A stretch of DNA of 64,000 nucleotides from an uncultured Granulosicoccus sp. (GCA_947492525.1 CANLNQ010000009.1:62001-126000), one strand, 5' to 3'. Counted from the first letter of the stretch, positions 9,176 to 18,613 are shown. Numbers and translations: made by a program. Notes: generated from the sequence alone by a model not told the origin.

Positions 9176-10402
9176 ATGACTGAACTCACATTAGCTGCTG
9201 CTGACGAACAGTCCGGCGGCAATCGACTGGACGATGCCTCCTGGAAAGCCTTTGGCACCGGTATTCTGGGGTCTATCGTGGGCTACACCTGCTCGTTTGC
9301 GATTGTCCTGCAGGGACTGCGTTCGGCGGGCGCTACCGAAGCGCAGGCAATCTCGGGTTTGCTTGCCTTGTCCGTCGGCATGGGCATCTCCGGAATCGTG
9401 CTGGCATTTCGTTATCGCATGCCGATCAGTGTTGCCTGGTCGACACCGGGGGCGGCGCTGCTGATAGCGTCCGGCGATACGCTGGGTAGCGTCAATGAAG
9501 CCATCGGTGTCTATCTGCTGAGTGCCGTGTTGCTGATGATTGCCGGCTGGGTCAGACCTCTGGGGCGGTTGATCGAAGCCATACCCGCCTCATTGGCCAA
9601 TGCCATGCTGGCTGGCGTGCTGCTGCCGATCTGTCTGGCACCGGTTCATGCGCTGGCCTACGATGCCTGGCTGGCCACGCCGTTGCTGCTGACCTGGTGG
9701 TTGGTCGGTCGTATCAATCGTTTCTTCGCTGTCCCTGCCGCGCTGCTGGTACTGGTGCCGCTGGTTGCCTGGCGTCTGGGCGTGCCTGCCGACTTCGGCG
9801 CACAACTGCGCGCCAGCCTGATACCCCATGTCGAGTTCATCAAACCTGTCTTCGATCCGCAGGCATTGATCAGTATCGGCATCCCGCTGTTCGTGGTGAC
9901 CATGGCGTCCCAGAATGTGCCGGGTGTGGCGATACTCCGAGCGTATGGATACCAACCCAAGGCCGGCCCCTTGATACTCAATACCGGATTCTTCTCGCTG
10001 CTGAGTGCACCGTTCGGGGCGCTGGGAATCAATCTGGCGGCATTGACGGCTGCGATGTTCTGCAGTGAAGATGCGCATGAGAAGCCCGAGCGTCGCTACT
10101 GGGCTGCCGTGGTTGCCGGCATTGCTTATCTGGGCTGGGGCATGATTGCCGGCGTCATGGGGCTTTTCATCGTGCTGGTGCCTTCGGTACTGGTCGAGGC
10201 CATCGCCGGCCTGGCCCTGCTGGGATCCTTCTCGGCTGCGCTCGCAGCGGCATTGGCTGACAGCCGGCAGCGTGAAGCGTCGGCCATCGCCTTTCTGTTT
10301 GCCGGGTCGGGCCTTGCATTCATGGGGGTCGGAGGGGCTTTCTGGGGCTTGCTGGTGGGATCTTTGATGTATATGGCTGTGAATTTTCAGGAGGGAAGAT
10401 GA
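9176..10402 (+). CDS. benE: BenE-family benzoate/H+ symporter-like transporter
   Basis: The 408-residue, very hydrophobic protein has about 12 membrane segments and the BenE motif region RMPISVAWSTPGAALLIASG (about residues 81-100). BenE carriers import benzoate or related aromatic acids with protons. I place the start at the ATG at 9176; an upstream GTG at 9128 would give an untypical N-terminus. No strong ribosome site is visible for either. It overlaps the next gene (CitE-like) by 4 bp. No benzoate dioxygenase genes are nearby, so the substrate may not be benzoate. Confidence 0.82.
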   Translation: MTELTLAAADEQSGGNRLDDASWKAFGTGILGSIVGYTCSFAIVLQGLRSAGATEAQAISGLLALSVGMGISGIVLAFRYRMPISVAWSTPGAALLIASGDTLGSVNEAIGVYLLSAVLLMIAGWVRPLGRLIEAIPASLANAMLAGVLLPICLAPVHALAYDAWLATPLLLTWWLVGRINRFFAVPAALLVLVPLVAWRLGVPADFGAQLRASLIPHVEFIKPVFDPQALISIGIPLFVVTMASQNVPGVAILRAYGYQPKAGPLILNTGFFSLLSAPFGALGINLAALTAAMFCSEDAHEKPERRYWAAVVAGIAYLGWGMIAGVMGLFIVLVPSVLVEAIAGLALLGSFSAALAAALADSRQREASAIAFLFAGSGLAFMGVGGAFWGLLVGSLMYMAVNFQEGR

Positions 10403-11280
10403 GCGCGAACGCTGTGGATTGTCGATCGGCCTTGTACATGCCGGCTTCGGTGGAAAAGGTACTGGCCAAGGGGCCAGACTGCGCCGCGGATGCGGTCATT
10501 CTGGATCTTGAGGACGCCGTGGCCCCCGAAGCCAAGGAACAGGCTCGCAAGCAGGCCGTGGATGCGCTGTCACGATTCGACTACGGATACCGGGTGCGAG
10601 CGCTGCGCATCAATGCTGCCGATACACACTGGCATGCGCAGGACGTGGCAGCGGTGGCAAGCTGTCGACCCGACGCGGTGGTATTGCCGAAGGTGGAAAG
10701 TGCTGATGATGTGCGTGCGCTGAGCCGGGCGCTGGATGCGTATCCGGACACCGGCGATATCGCTGTGTGGGCGATGATGGAATCACCGCTGGCCATTCTC
10801 AACGCAGCATCCATTGCCCGGTGCGTCCAGGAGTGTCCGCGTCTGTCCATGCTGATCGTGGGTAGCAACGACCTGGTACGAGAGGCCGGCATGCCGATGA
10901 GTCAGGACAGGACATTGTTGATTCCCTGGTTGATGACGCTGGTGGCGGCGGCCAGGGCTCATGGTCTGCAGATACTCGACGGCGTATTCAATGATTTTTC
11001 AGACAATGCAGGTCTGGAGAACGAATGCAGACAGGGCGTGGCCATGGGCATGGATGGCAAGACGCTGATTCACCCTGCACAGATTGCCGTGAGCAACCGT
11101 CTGTTTTCACCGGCTCCCGAGGCCGTGGAGGAGGCGAGGGCCATCGTCGAGGCCTTTCAGGATCCAATCAATGCGCAGGCGGGGGTGGTACAGATCCGCG
11201 GGAAGATGGTCGAGCGCCTGCATCTGGCGATGGCGGAGCAAGTATTGTCTCGGGCGAGTCGTCTGGCCGATCGCGACTGA
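10399..11280 (+). CDS. HpcH/HpaI aldolase/citrate lyase family protein (CitE-like)
   Basis: The 293-residue TIM-barrel protein has the CitE-like start RSALYMPASVEKVLAK, then DAVILDLEDAVAP (metal-ligand acidic cluster), WAMMESPLAILN and GMDGKTLIHPAQI. Relatives cleave citryl-CoA, malyl-CoA, citramalyl-CoA and similar 3-hydroxy-dicarboxyl-CoA esters. No citrate lyase alpha or gamma subunits accompany it, so a stand-alone malyl/citramalyl-CoA lyase or thioesterase is more likely. It overlaps benE by 4 bp and is followed 13 bases later by an MFS exporter, suggesting one operon for uptake and turnover of a small acid. Confidence 0.82.
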   Translation: MSANAVDCRSALYMPASVEKVLAKGPDCAADAVILDLEDAVAPEAKEQARKQAVDALSRFDYGYRVRALRINAADTHWHAQDVAAVASCRPDAVVLPKVESADDVRALSRALDAYPDTGDIAVWAMMESPLAILNAASIARCVQECPRLSMLIVGSNDLVREAGMPMSQDRTLLIPWLMTLVAAARAHGLQILDGVFNDFSDNAGLENECRQGVAMGMDGKTLIHPAQIAVSNRLFSPAPEAVEEARAIVEAFQDPINAQAGVVQIRGKMVERLHLAMAEQVLSRASRLADRD

Positions 11281-11293
11281 GCAGACAGACTTC

Positions 11294-12472
11294 ATGCAAA
11301 AGCTGGGAACGCCGCTTCTACTGGTGCTCATCGCGGTGGCGGCCATCGGTCCATTGGCACTCAATGGCGTTTTGCCTGCAACCAGTGCCGTCATGGCGGA
11401 TCTGGATACGCGTTACGAAAGAGCGCAGTTGGTCTTGACGGTCTTTCTGGCTGCCAATCTGTTTTCACAGCTGATCCTGGGGCCGGCAGCCGATCGTTAC
11501 GGCAGGCGCCCGGTGATGCTGTTCAGTCTGACGATCTTCGTTCTGGGTAGTCTGGTTTGCGCCATGGCAGCCACCATCGAGGTGCTGCTCGCCGGCAGAT
11601 TCGTTCAGGGGGTCGGTGGTGCTGTCTGCGTCTTCCTGCCTCGTACCATCGTGCGGGATATCTATTCACAGGGCAAGGCGGCCAGCATGATCGGTTACAT
11701 GACCACCGCCATGATGGTGGCCCCGCTGTTCGGACCGGCCATGGGTGGCTGGATCACGGACAATACCAGCTGGCGCTTGATGTATTACCTGCTTGCTGCG
11801 CTGGCCTTGGTGTTGTGCCTGGCCAGTTGGCGTTTTCAACCGGAAACGCTTGCTGTTCAATCAGTCGACGGTGCAACGCGAGCACGGGAGAGCTTTTTCG
11901 CCTCATCCATGAAGCTTCTGCAACACCGTGGGTTCCTTGCCTGTACCTGCATGCTGGCGGGCGTAGTGGGCGTCTACTACGGCTTCCTCTCGGGCGCTCC
12001 CTACATCGCCATGGAAAGCCGGGGCATGAGCGCATCGTCCTACGGTATCTGGTTTGCCATGGTGGCCACCGGTTATCTCAGCGGCAATCTCGTGGCCGGC
12101 AGGTTCTCCGAATCCCTGGGTGTCGACCGGATGTTGCTGATCGGGTATGTCCCGTTCATCACGGGAGTTGCACTGTTCTGGCTCCTGCTGCCGCTACCGC
12201 ATCCCGTTGCACTGTTTCTGCCCATGATGTTCGTCGCCTTCAGTAATGGTGTGTCTCTCCCGAGCATGTTCACCCTGGCGATGAGTTTTCGTCCGGAGCT
12301 GGCAGCATCGGCGTCGGGTCTGGCTGGCAGTGTACAGACCGCGTTCGGTGTCATTCTGTCGGTGTCTGCGGGCTATCTTCTTCCAATGGCTGATATCTGG
12401 CTGTTTGTTCTGCTTACCGTGTCTGCATTGCTTTCAGTGGCAGGGCTGATCCTGCTGCGCCGCTATCGCTGA
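11294..12472 (+). CDS. MFS transporter, Bcr/CflA-type drug efflux family
   Basis: The protein is 392 residues from the ATG at 11294, with 12 predicted membrane spans. Family marks include LGPAADRYGRRPVML between helices 2 and 3, GRFVQGVGGAVCVFLPRTIVRD in helix 4-5, and TTAMMVAPLFGPAMGGWI in helix 5. Bcr/CflA carriers export drugs or small metabolites by proton antiport. It follows the CitE-like gene closely and is probably co-transcribed. The cargo cannot be told. Confidence 0.85.
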   Translation: MQKLGTPLLLVLIAVAAIGPLALNGVLPATSAVMADLDTRYERAQLVLTVFLAANLFSQLILGPAADRYGRRPVMLFSLTIFVLGSLVCAMAATIEVLLAGRFVQGVGGAVCVFLPRTIVRDIYSQGKAASMIGYMTTAMMVAPLFGPAMGGWITDNTSWRLMYYLLAALALVLCLASWRFQPETLAVQSVDGATRARESFFASSMKLLQHRGFLACTCMLAGVVGVYYGFLSGAPYIAMESRGMSASSYGIWFAMVATGYLSGNLVAGRFSESLGVDRMLLIGYVPFITGVALFWLLLPLPHPVALFLPMMFVAFSNGVSLPSMFTLAMSFRPELAASASGLAGSVQTAFGVILSVSAGYLLPMADIWLFVLLTVSALLSVAGLILLRRYR

Positions 12473-12484
12473 GCGGTCAGCCTG

Positions 12485-12520
12485 CTGTGGCTGTGGCTGT
12501 GGCTGTGGCTGTTGCTGTAG
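12485..12520 (+). repeat. hexanucleotide tandem repeat (CTGTGG)
   Basis: There are four perfect copies of CTGTGG followed by two one-base variants (CTGTTG, CTGTAG), starting 12 bases after the MFS gene stop. It is noncoding in position and could vary by replication slippage. Confidence 0.85.
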
Positions 12521-12760
12521 GTAATGTTTGATCGGTCGGGTCAGACTCACTGTTCGGTAACGACACTATCGAACCTCATTACAGAAGCGATTACCAGATC
12601 GCTCGGCAGAGAGCACTGTCTATCGCGCTGGAAGTAACATGAAGTAACGTGCTGGAGGGGGCATTTGCAGCACGGACACTGTGAAGACGCCCTGTGACTC
12701 GCATAAACTCAGCGCAACTCGAGCACGGCAAGAATCAATGCTTGGTCACTGCCAGCCATC

Positions 12761-14743
12761 ATGATGACATCTATCAGACAGGCCATCGACGATCTGCACA
12801 CACCCGTGGACCCGATTCCGGCGACCCGCGATGATGTGCTCATCATGCAGGCGCGTTTGCGTGTTCTCGAGAATCAGAACACCGAGCTGGAGATGCGAGA
12901 GCAGGAACTTCACGATCAGATCGTGGGACTGCGCGTTGCCCTGGCAGAGTCGAAGGGGCGTAGTGCCGAGCTGGCGACGCTGGTTGATGAGCACAAGTAT
13001 ACGGAGAGTCGCTACCGGCAATTGTTCGATCTGGCCCCCGTAGCCTACCTGGCCGTGGATGGAGACGGCATCATCGAGAAGGTCAATCTCGCCGCCACCT
13101 GTCTCCTTCGCTTGCCCAGTGTGCAATTGATCAATACGCCATTCGCGGACTTTCTTGGCGAAAGCGATCACCGGCATCTGAACGAGCACCTCTTGTCAGC
13201 GGCTGAAACGCATCTCTCTCTGAAATGGCAGGTGACCCTGCAGCTGCGCAACGGCATGGCGCAGCGAGTCATGCTGGTGTCGACCTGCATCCGGGCAAGA
13301 AACGCGTCGCGATTGAAGTACCAGATCATGATTGTGGACATCACCCAGCAACTGAATACCGAAAAATTGCTGCGCAACGCCAACGACTATCTGGAAAAGC
13401 TGGCACATCATGATCCTCTGACCAATCTACCCAATCGAACGATGTTTACCGATCGGCTGCAGGCGCTGGTGGCTCGGCGCGCCATGGAGAACGGCAAGGT
13501 AGGTATCGTCTACTTCGACCTGGACGGGTTCAAGCCCATCAACGATACCCTGGGGCACCACATCGGCGATCAGGTGCTGTGTCAGGTGGCCGAGCGTGTC
13601 AGCCAACATCTGAGTGCCGGCGATACGATCGCGAGAATGGGGGGCGATGAGTTCACCATCATACTGTGTGACCCGATCGATGAAGCCAATGCCATCGCCG
13701 TGGCCCAGGAGATCGCCAAGGCGATCAGCATGCCCATGCGAGTGGATAACAGCGAGTTGAGTGTGACCAGCAGCATGGGAATCAGTCTCTACCCGGACCA
13801 CGCTTTGAGAATCGATGATCTGATCAAGGGCGCCGATGCCGCCATGTATCAGGCAAAGCAGGGAGGACGCGATCAGGTACGGCTGTACAGCAGGGCATCG
13901 GTGGAGTCCTGCAATCGTCTGTCGAGGCTGGAGACCTGTCTGGCACGTGCAGTGATCGACAAGCAACTGGAGTTGCATTATCAGCCCATCTACAGCACAA
14001 GCTCACTGACGATCGAGTCCATCGAAGCGTTGATCCGCTGGGACCACCCGGAGCTTGGCCTCATTTCCCCGAATGAATTCATTCCATTGGCAGAGAAGTC
14101 GGACCGTATCGTGGAGATCGGCAGATGGGTGCTGGAGACTGCCTGCTGGCAGGCGAATGAATGGCGTAAACAGGGTTTCGCCAAACCCATTGCCATCAAT
14201 GTCTCTACCCGCCAGTTGCTCGAACCGGATTTCGCATCGCTCGTGCAATGGACGCTCGAGTCCTATCAGTTGCCCAGTCAGGCACTGGAGATCGAGATTA
14301 CCGAGTCGGCCATCATGATCGATCACCAGAGATCGAGAGAGACGCTCAGGCAGTTGCAGAATGCCGGGCACATTGTCACCATCGATGACTTCGGTACCGG
14401 TCATTCCTCACTGGCCAGGCTGGTACATCTGCCGGTGTCCCGGCTGAAGATAGATCAGATGTTCATCAGGGATATTGACCAATCCGAAGAGATGTGTTCG
14501 GTGATTTCATCGATCATCACGATGGCGCATCGCCTGAACATGCGAGTGGTGTCGGAAGGGGTCGAGAAAACCAGTCAGCTGGAATTCCTGTTGGCCAATC
14601 GCTGCGACGCGGTGCAGGGATTCATGATGTCCAGAGCCGAGCTGCCCGGAGACATTACCCGTCTGCTCAGGCTGGACGATGAAAGAATCAGTGAACTTTG
14701 TCCCGATCTTCCGAAACTTGGCTTGTCCCGGAATTCTTCCTGA
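12761..14743 (+). CDS. PAS-GGDEF-EAL cyclic-di-GMP signalling protein
   Basis: This is a 660-residue soluble protein. It has a short N-terminal coiled coil (residues about 25-75), a PAS-like domain (about 80-200), a GGDEF domain with intact RMGGDEF (about residue 290), and an EAL domain with IEALIRWDHP, DDFGTGHSSLARL and EGVEKTSQLEF. Both catalytic signatures are kept, so it could make and degrade c-di-GMP. At the usual RxxD inhibitory site five residues before GGDEF it reads SAGD, so product inhibition through the I-site is unlikely. Its 3' end overlaps the convergent BLUF-CheR gene by 56 bp. The start could also be the next ATG at 12764. Confidence 0.9.
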   Translation: MMTSIRQAIDDLHTPVDPIPATRDDVLIMQARLRVLENQNTELEMREQELHDQIVGLRVALAESKGRSAELATLVDEHKYTESRYRQLFDLAPVAYLAVDGDGIIEKVNLAATCLLRLPSVQLINTPFADFLGESDHRHLNEHLLSAAETHLSLKWQVTLQLRNGMAQRVMLVSTCIRARNASRLKYQIMIVDITQQLNTEKLLRNANDYLEKLAHHDPLTNLPNRTMFTDRLQALVARRAMENGKVGIVYFDLDGFKPINDTLGHHIGDQVLCQVAERVSQHLSAGDTIARMGGDEFTIILCDPIDEANAIAVAQEIAKAISMPMRVDNSELSVTSSMGISLYPDHALRIDDLIKGADAAMYQAKQGGRDQVRLYSRASVESCNRLSRLETCLARAVIDKQLELHYQPIYSTSSLTIESIEALIRWDHPELGLISPNEFIPLAEKSDRIVEIGRWVLETACWQANEWRKQGFAKPIAINVSTRQLLEPDFASLVQWTLESYQLPSQALEIEITESAIMIDHQRSRETLRQLQNAGHIVTIDDFGTGHSSLARLVHLPVSRLKIDQMFIRDIDQSEEMCSVISSIITMAHRLNMRVVSEGVEKTSQLEFLLANRCDAVQGFMMSRAELPGDITRLLRLDDERISELCPDLPKLGLSRNSS

Positions 14744-16919
14744 TATCCCGGAACACGATCAGCACGCCCTGAGCCAGACCGCTCCCGGCACGGTAGGGGT
14801 GAATACTCATCTGTAACTGGTCGTCATTGTGTCGTCTGATCTCTCGGGTGATGGATTTTCCGATAGAGAGAACTCGCCGCAGATCACTCATCAAACCCTC
14901 GTAGTGAAGGTTGTGTGCCAGATCGACAAGCGGTCTACCAACATCCGACGGCAACAGGTTGATTGTCTGAGTCGCTACTTCAGTGAAACGACGAATGCAC
15001 AGCTCCGAATCGAGAAAGATCACACCAAGGTTGGTGCTCTCGAGCAGACTGGCCAGATCATGGTTGAGATCGGATAGTTCGTGAAGCTTGGTCTGATACT
15101 CCACGCTGACGGTGTACAGCTCCTCGTTGACGGACTGCAGTTCTTCGTTGGTGCCCTGCAACACTTCATTGGCGGCGGACAATTGCTCATTGACCAGTCG
15201 TTGTTCCTTGTTGGACGATTCCAGATCGATGATGGCTGCCTGCAAGGCTTTTCTGGTCTCGTCCAGCTCGAGGCGCAGTTGATCAACCTCATGGTCATCA
15301 GAACCACGGATCGCAATGTCTGCGTCGACAGGCTGCGCCGCAGAATCGGCAGAAACACTCATGATCACAAGCGCATGATGGGCCGCAACGTCACCCAATG
15401 GCAAGTGAGGGATGACCTCGATATCGACCATACGTTCGGCCTGACCAGTCGGCCTGCACCGGAGTTGTCGATGCGCAACCGCAATGGACTCCCTGAATGC
15501 TCTGGATATGGCAAAGGTCATCGAAGGGCGCAGACTAGCGGGGATCATCCGGGCCACGTCAAGCGTCGGCTCGTCGCGATGCACATGAAGGATGCCGGCC
15601 GGATCGGCAATGACCATCTTGACCATGCGGTTACCATCCACCAGAAGGCATGTACAACCCAGGTATTGGGCCATTGCATCCAGAGACACTCTGGTGAGAG
15701 ATTCGCTCCCCGGCGTCTCTACGTTATCCAGCATGAACTGTTGATGTCCGGTGTTCGGGGCCTGGGTGGTTGTGGGCATGCGTTCGACCGAGAAGTGCAA
15801 GGGCAGACGCAGGTTGCGCCGTTTCCTGTATTGATTCCACTCGCGATTCACCGGACAGAATTCGCCTTCCAGCTTACCCAGCGTTTCCGATGGGCCCAGA
15901 AACAGGATGCCCTGCACATTCAAGGCTGAATGCAGTCGTTTGAGGGCAATCTGCTGCACGTCTGCTTGCACGCCGATCAAGGCATTGCGGCAGGTAACCA
16001 GGTGCATGCGCGTGAAAGGTGCGTTCCTGATGAAGTCATGCGGTGCGAAAATCACGTTCTCGCGGATATGGCGAGCAATGAGGTACGCTCCCGCCTTTTT
16101 CGAGAAAAAGCGCTGCCGTCGGGTTTCACTGACATGCTCCAGAGAGCGTTCGTCATAGACGCCGGTGCTGGCGTGCTTCAGTGCCTCGCGATCGATATCC
16201 GTTGCATAGATCTTGAAATTGATCCGCTTGTCCAGGTTCTCCAGTAACTCGGCCATGACCATGCCGATCGAGTAAGCCTCTTCTCCGGTAGCGCAGGCCG
16301 TGACCCAGACGCGGAAGGTCTCCCCGGCGACGATTTCCGAATCGATCAGCGGCTGAATGGACTCCTTGAGACTATCCCAGGCATCGGGATCACGAAAGAA
16401 GCGGCTGAGTGTGTCAGCGGTATCGCTTGAAGAGAGCGTGACATCTGTGTCGACATCACTGGACTCTGCGTGCAGCAGATCACCCTTGCCTGGCATCTGC
16501 GGCCCTGGTGGCTGCCCGAGCATGTCCATGATGAACTGACGCGACTCGGTATCGACAAGGACATTGTCACCAGTGGGCCTGGTCAGTTCCTCGAGAAGAT
16601 CGTGAATTCGCCTGTCAGGTTTACTGTCGTCGGAAAACGTGAGCATGTCCCAGCGGGAGCAGCGGCGCCGCTGGATGGGGCCGAGTCTCACTACGCGCAA
16701 CAGGCGCTGATTCTTGTCATTGCCGATGCAGGCCAATACCTGATCCATGGCATTTTCAGGCCCTTCCAGGTACTGGAAGAAGCGCTCGTTTTTCCAACCG
16801 AGATAGCCTGTCAGTCCAAGTTCGCGATTCCTTCTGGCGCAGCTGTCATGAAGTGCTTTCAGCACTTGCTGATCGACTGTTGCTGTCGCTTCGCTTGCAC
16901 ATAGTATCGCAATCATCAT
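14688..16919 (-). CDS. BLUF-CheR-PAS hybrid sensor protein
   Basis: The protein has 743 residues. Residues about 2-95 align with BLUF flavin photoreceptor domains: the Asn in RRNRELGLTG, Gln in FFQYLEG and Trp/Met in RWDM are present. The flavin-coupling Tyr (YxS motif) is replaced by Cys7 (ILCAS). Residues about 170-375 are a CheR-type SAM methyltransferase (FFRDPDAW, RVWVTACATGEEAYS, ATDID). A PAS-like stretch follows, then a coiled coil (about 545-625) and a C-terminal PAS domain like those in CheB-CheR-PAS fusions. No CheB, kinase or HAMP domain is present. Such CheR fusions usually belong to chemotaxis-like or stress signalling. It converges on a c-di-GMP gene. Confidence 0.82.
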   Translation of the reverse strand: MMIAILCASEATATVDQQVLKALHDSCARRNRELGLTGYLGWKNERFFQYLEGPENAMDQVLACIGNDKNQRLLRVVRLGPIQRRRCSRWDMLTFSDDSKPDRRIHDLLEELTRPTGDNVLVDTESRQFIMDMLGQPPGPQMPGKGDLLHAESSDVDTDVTLSSSDTADTLSRFFRDPDAWDSLKESIQPLIDSEIVAGETFRVWVTACATGEEAYSIGMVMAELLENLDKRINFKIYATDIDREALKHASTGVYDERSLEHVSETRRQRFFSKKAGAYLIARHIRENVIFAPHDFIRNAPFTRMHLVTCRNALIGVQADVQQIALKRLHSALNVQGILFLGPSETLGKLEGEFCPVNREWNQYRKRRNLRLPLHFSVERMPTTTQAPNTGHQQFMLDNVETPGSESLTRVSLDAMAQYLGCTCLLVDGNRMVKMVIADPAGILHVHRDEPTLDVARMIPASLRPSMTFAISRAFRESIAVAHRQLRCRPTGQAERMVDIEVIPHLPLGDVAAHHALVIMSVSADSAAQPVDADIAIRGSDDHEVDQLRLELDETRKALQAAIIDLESSNKEQRLVNEQLSAANEVLQGTNEELQSVNEELYTVSVEYQTKLHELSDLNHDLASLLESTNLGVIFLDSELCIRRFTEVATQTINLLPSDVGRPLVDLAHNLHYEGLMSDLRRVLSIGKSITREIRRHNDDQLQMSIHPYRAGSGLAQGVLIVFRDIRKNSGTSQVSEDRDKVH

Positions 16920-17733
16920 GATGAGCCTGTATCCCTGTGCCCGGTACTGTCGTCAATTGACCTGACGGCAGCGACTGCATACTAGGCTATTTTGCAGGTT
17001 TCGTTAAGTCAGCTGATTGCGGCCCGTGCAGCGCTGGACGGCCATGGATCGACCCGATCTACGCCGATTCCGGACTCGCTTTCGATGTTGCTGGCGTGCC
17101 AGTCGAGACATCTTCCTGTTGATCGCAAGGTTGGCGCCCGTAACACCGTAGCTGTCTCTTGAATGCAAGTGATTGAATGGTATGCAGATATTACGTAGTC
17201 CGAAAGCCAGATCCCAGATGCTAATGTGAAAAATACAAGCATGGGGTTCGTTGGGTTCGGCATTGCAGCCGATGAGAAGCTCGGTTGCACTCCAAGCAGT
17301 ACGCGGCGAAAGTACCGCTGAATCGCCGAGAAAAATGTAACCATCTGATGCTCCTCGACTGCGAATTCTGGCCGCTTTTGCCTTCATCGCCGTGATGTCC
17401 GAGCCATCCACCGGCCACGCTGCCAGATTTGCCGCCACTCCCGATTCCGCCACCGACGCAGCGACAAGCAGATACATCGACACACCGACCTTCCATCAGA
17501 AGAAGCCACGCATCGAGCAACCGCTGGTGATCCTGTTCAGTTCAAGTGGATGTCGGTCTGGTAGCTACCGGGATGAGTCGTCGGGCGACAAGATGCGGCT
17601 GATCTGACAGATCAAGGTTTAATACAACTCTGGAGAAGGTCGTCGCGCCAGGCGTACTGAACTGGACCGACGTTGCGCGAGTGCCTCCCACGGCATCTGA
17701 TGAGCACGCATTCTGGCCGATACCATGCAGGTT
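16920..17733. other. noncoding or decayed region between BLUF-CheR and SDR genes
   Basis: Across these 814 bases I see no open frame with a recognisable domain, ribosome site and neighbour-like codon use. The longest frames (for example 159 codons on the minus strand at 17004-17483) have no family features. A short inverted repeat (GATCTG-A-CAGATC, 17601-17613) could be a protein-binding site. The middle part is visibly more AT-rich than the flanking genes, so it may be a decayed insertion. Confidence 0.5.
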
Positions 17734-17854
17734 GATCGGATTGAGCGGTTAGATCGGATTGAGCGGTTAGATTGAATTGAACGAATTGAGCGAATTGAGC
17801 GAATTGAGCGGATCGAGCGGATCGAGCGGATCTAGCAGGCTGAGCGGATCGAGC
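17734..17854. repeat. 9-bp-period tandem repeat next to the SDR stop codon
   Basis: Two 18-bp units (17734-17751, 17752-17769), each made of two 9-mers, are followed by nine 9-mers (17774-17854). The 9-mers vary around GAATTGAGC and GGATCGAGC. The array ends one base before the stop codon of the minus-strand SDR gene. It carries no apparent gene of its own. Confidence 0.8.
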
Positions 17855-17855
17855 T

Positions 17856-18608
17856 TCAACGCTGACCGCCGTTGATCTCCAGAACCTGTCCCGTGATGTA
17901 ACCGGATAATTCATCCGCGGCAAAGAACATGAAGGCCGGTGCGCAATCCTGGCTGGTTCCCAGACGCTGCAAGGGTATCTGCTGGCGCGTGTTCTCCAGC
18001 TTCTCCTTGCTGGAATAGCGGCCATGAAAATCGGTGTCGATAACACCGGGAGAGACTGCATTGACTCGAATGCCGAAGGGGGCGAGCTCACGAGCGAGGC
18101 CGCGCGAGTAGGTGCTGACGAAGGCCTTGCTGGCCGAGTAGATGGAGGAACCCGGACTGCCACCGGTGGACGCCGAGATGGACACCGTGTTGATGATCGA
18201 GGCCTTGTCGGTTGCCTTGAGCAGGGGCAGCATGGCTCGGGTGATGCGGACCACCGCGCTCTGGTTCAGCTCGATGATCATCTCGTACTGTTCATCGGTC
18301 AGCGTATCTGCCGGAAAACGGCCGAACATGGTGCCGGCGTTATTGATCAATACATCGACCTTGTCGGTATGCTGCCTGACATGGTCGATGAAGGCTTGCT
18401 GACCCTGTGGTTTCGTGAAATCGCTGTAGAAGCCGTTGATCGAGTCGGCGAACTGATCAGCGTGTTCGGCGCTGCGCCCCAGGTGGGCAATGATCGTGGC
18501 ACCTGCGCCATGAAAGTCGTCGAGCACTGCTCGTCCGATACCGCGGCCAGCACCGGTAATCACGACGGTCTTGCCGTTGAAAAGAGATCCGTACACTGGG
18601 TGGGTCAT
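17856..18608 (-). CDS. SDR-family NAD(P)-dependent oxidoreductase
   Basis: This 250-residue classical short-chain dehydrogenase has the cofactor motif TGAGRGIGRAV (residues 17-27), NNAGTMFG, the catalytic Ser in SISASTGG, YSASKAF (YxxxK), and a C-terminal GQVLEINGG. The class reduces or oxidises alcohols and ketones, and the substrate cannot be told. It lies 5 bp after the LysM-protein gene and is probably co-transcribed with it. The 3' end abuts a tandem repeat array. Confidence 0.88.
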   Translation of the reverse strand: MTHPVYGSLFNGKTVVITGAGRGIGRAVLDDFHGAGATIIAHLGRSAEHADQFADSINGFYSDFTKPQGQQAFIDHVRQHTDKVDVLINNAGTMFGRFPADTLTDEQYEMIIELNQSAVVRITRAMLPLLKATDKASIINTVSISASTGGSPGSSIYSASKAFVSTYSRGLARELAPFGIRVNAVSPGVIDTDFHGRYSSKEKLENTRQQIPLQRLGTSQDCAPAFMFFAADELSGYITGQVLEINGGQR

Positions 18609-18613
18609 GACGT

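Noticed and set aside
17004-17483. 159-codon minus-strand open frame.
   Set aside because: No domain, no signal, basic random-like C-terminus, no ribosome site; several overlapping frames of similar length exist in this region.
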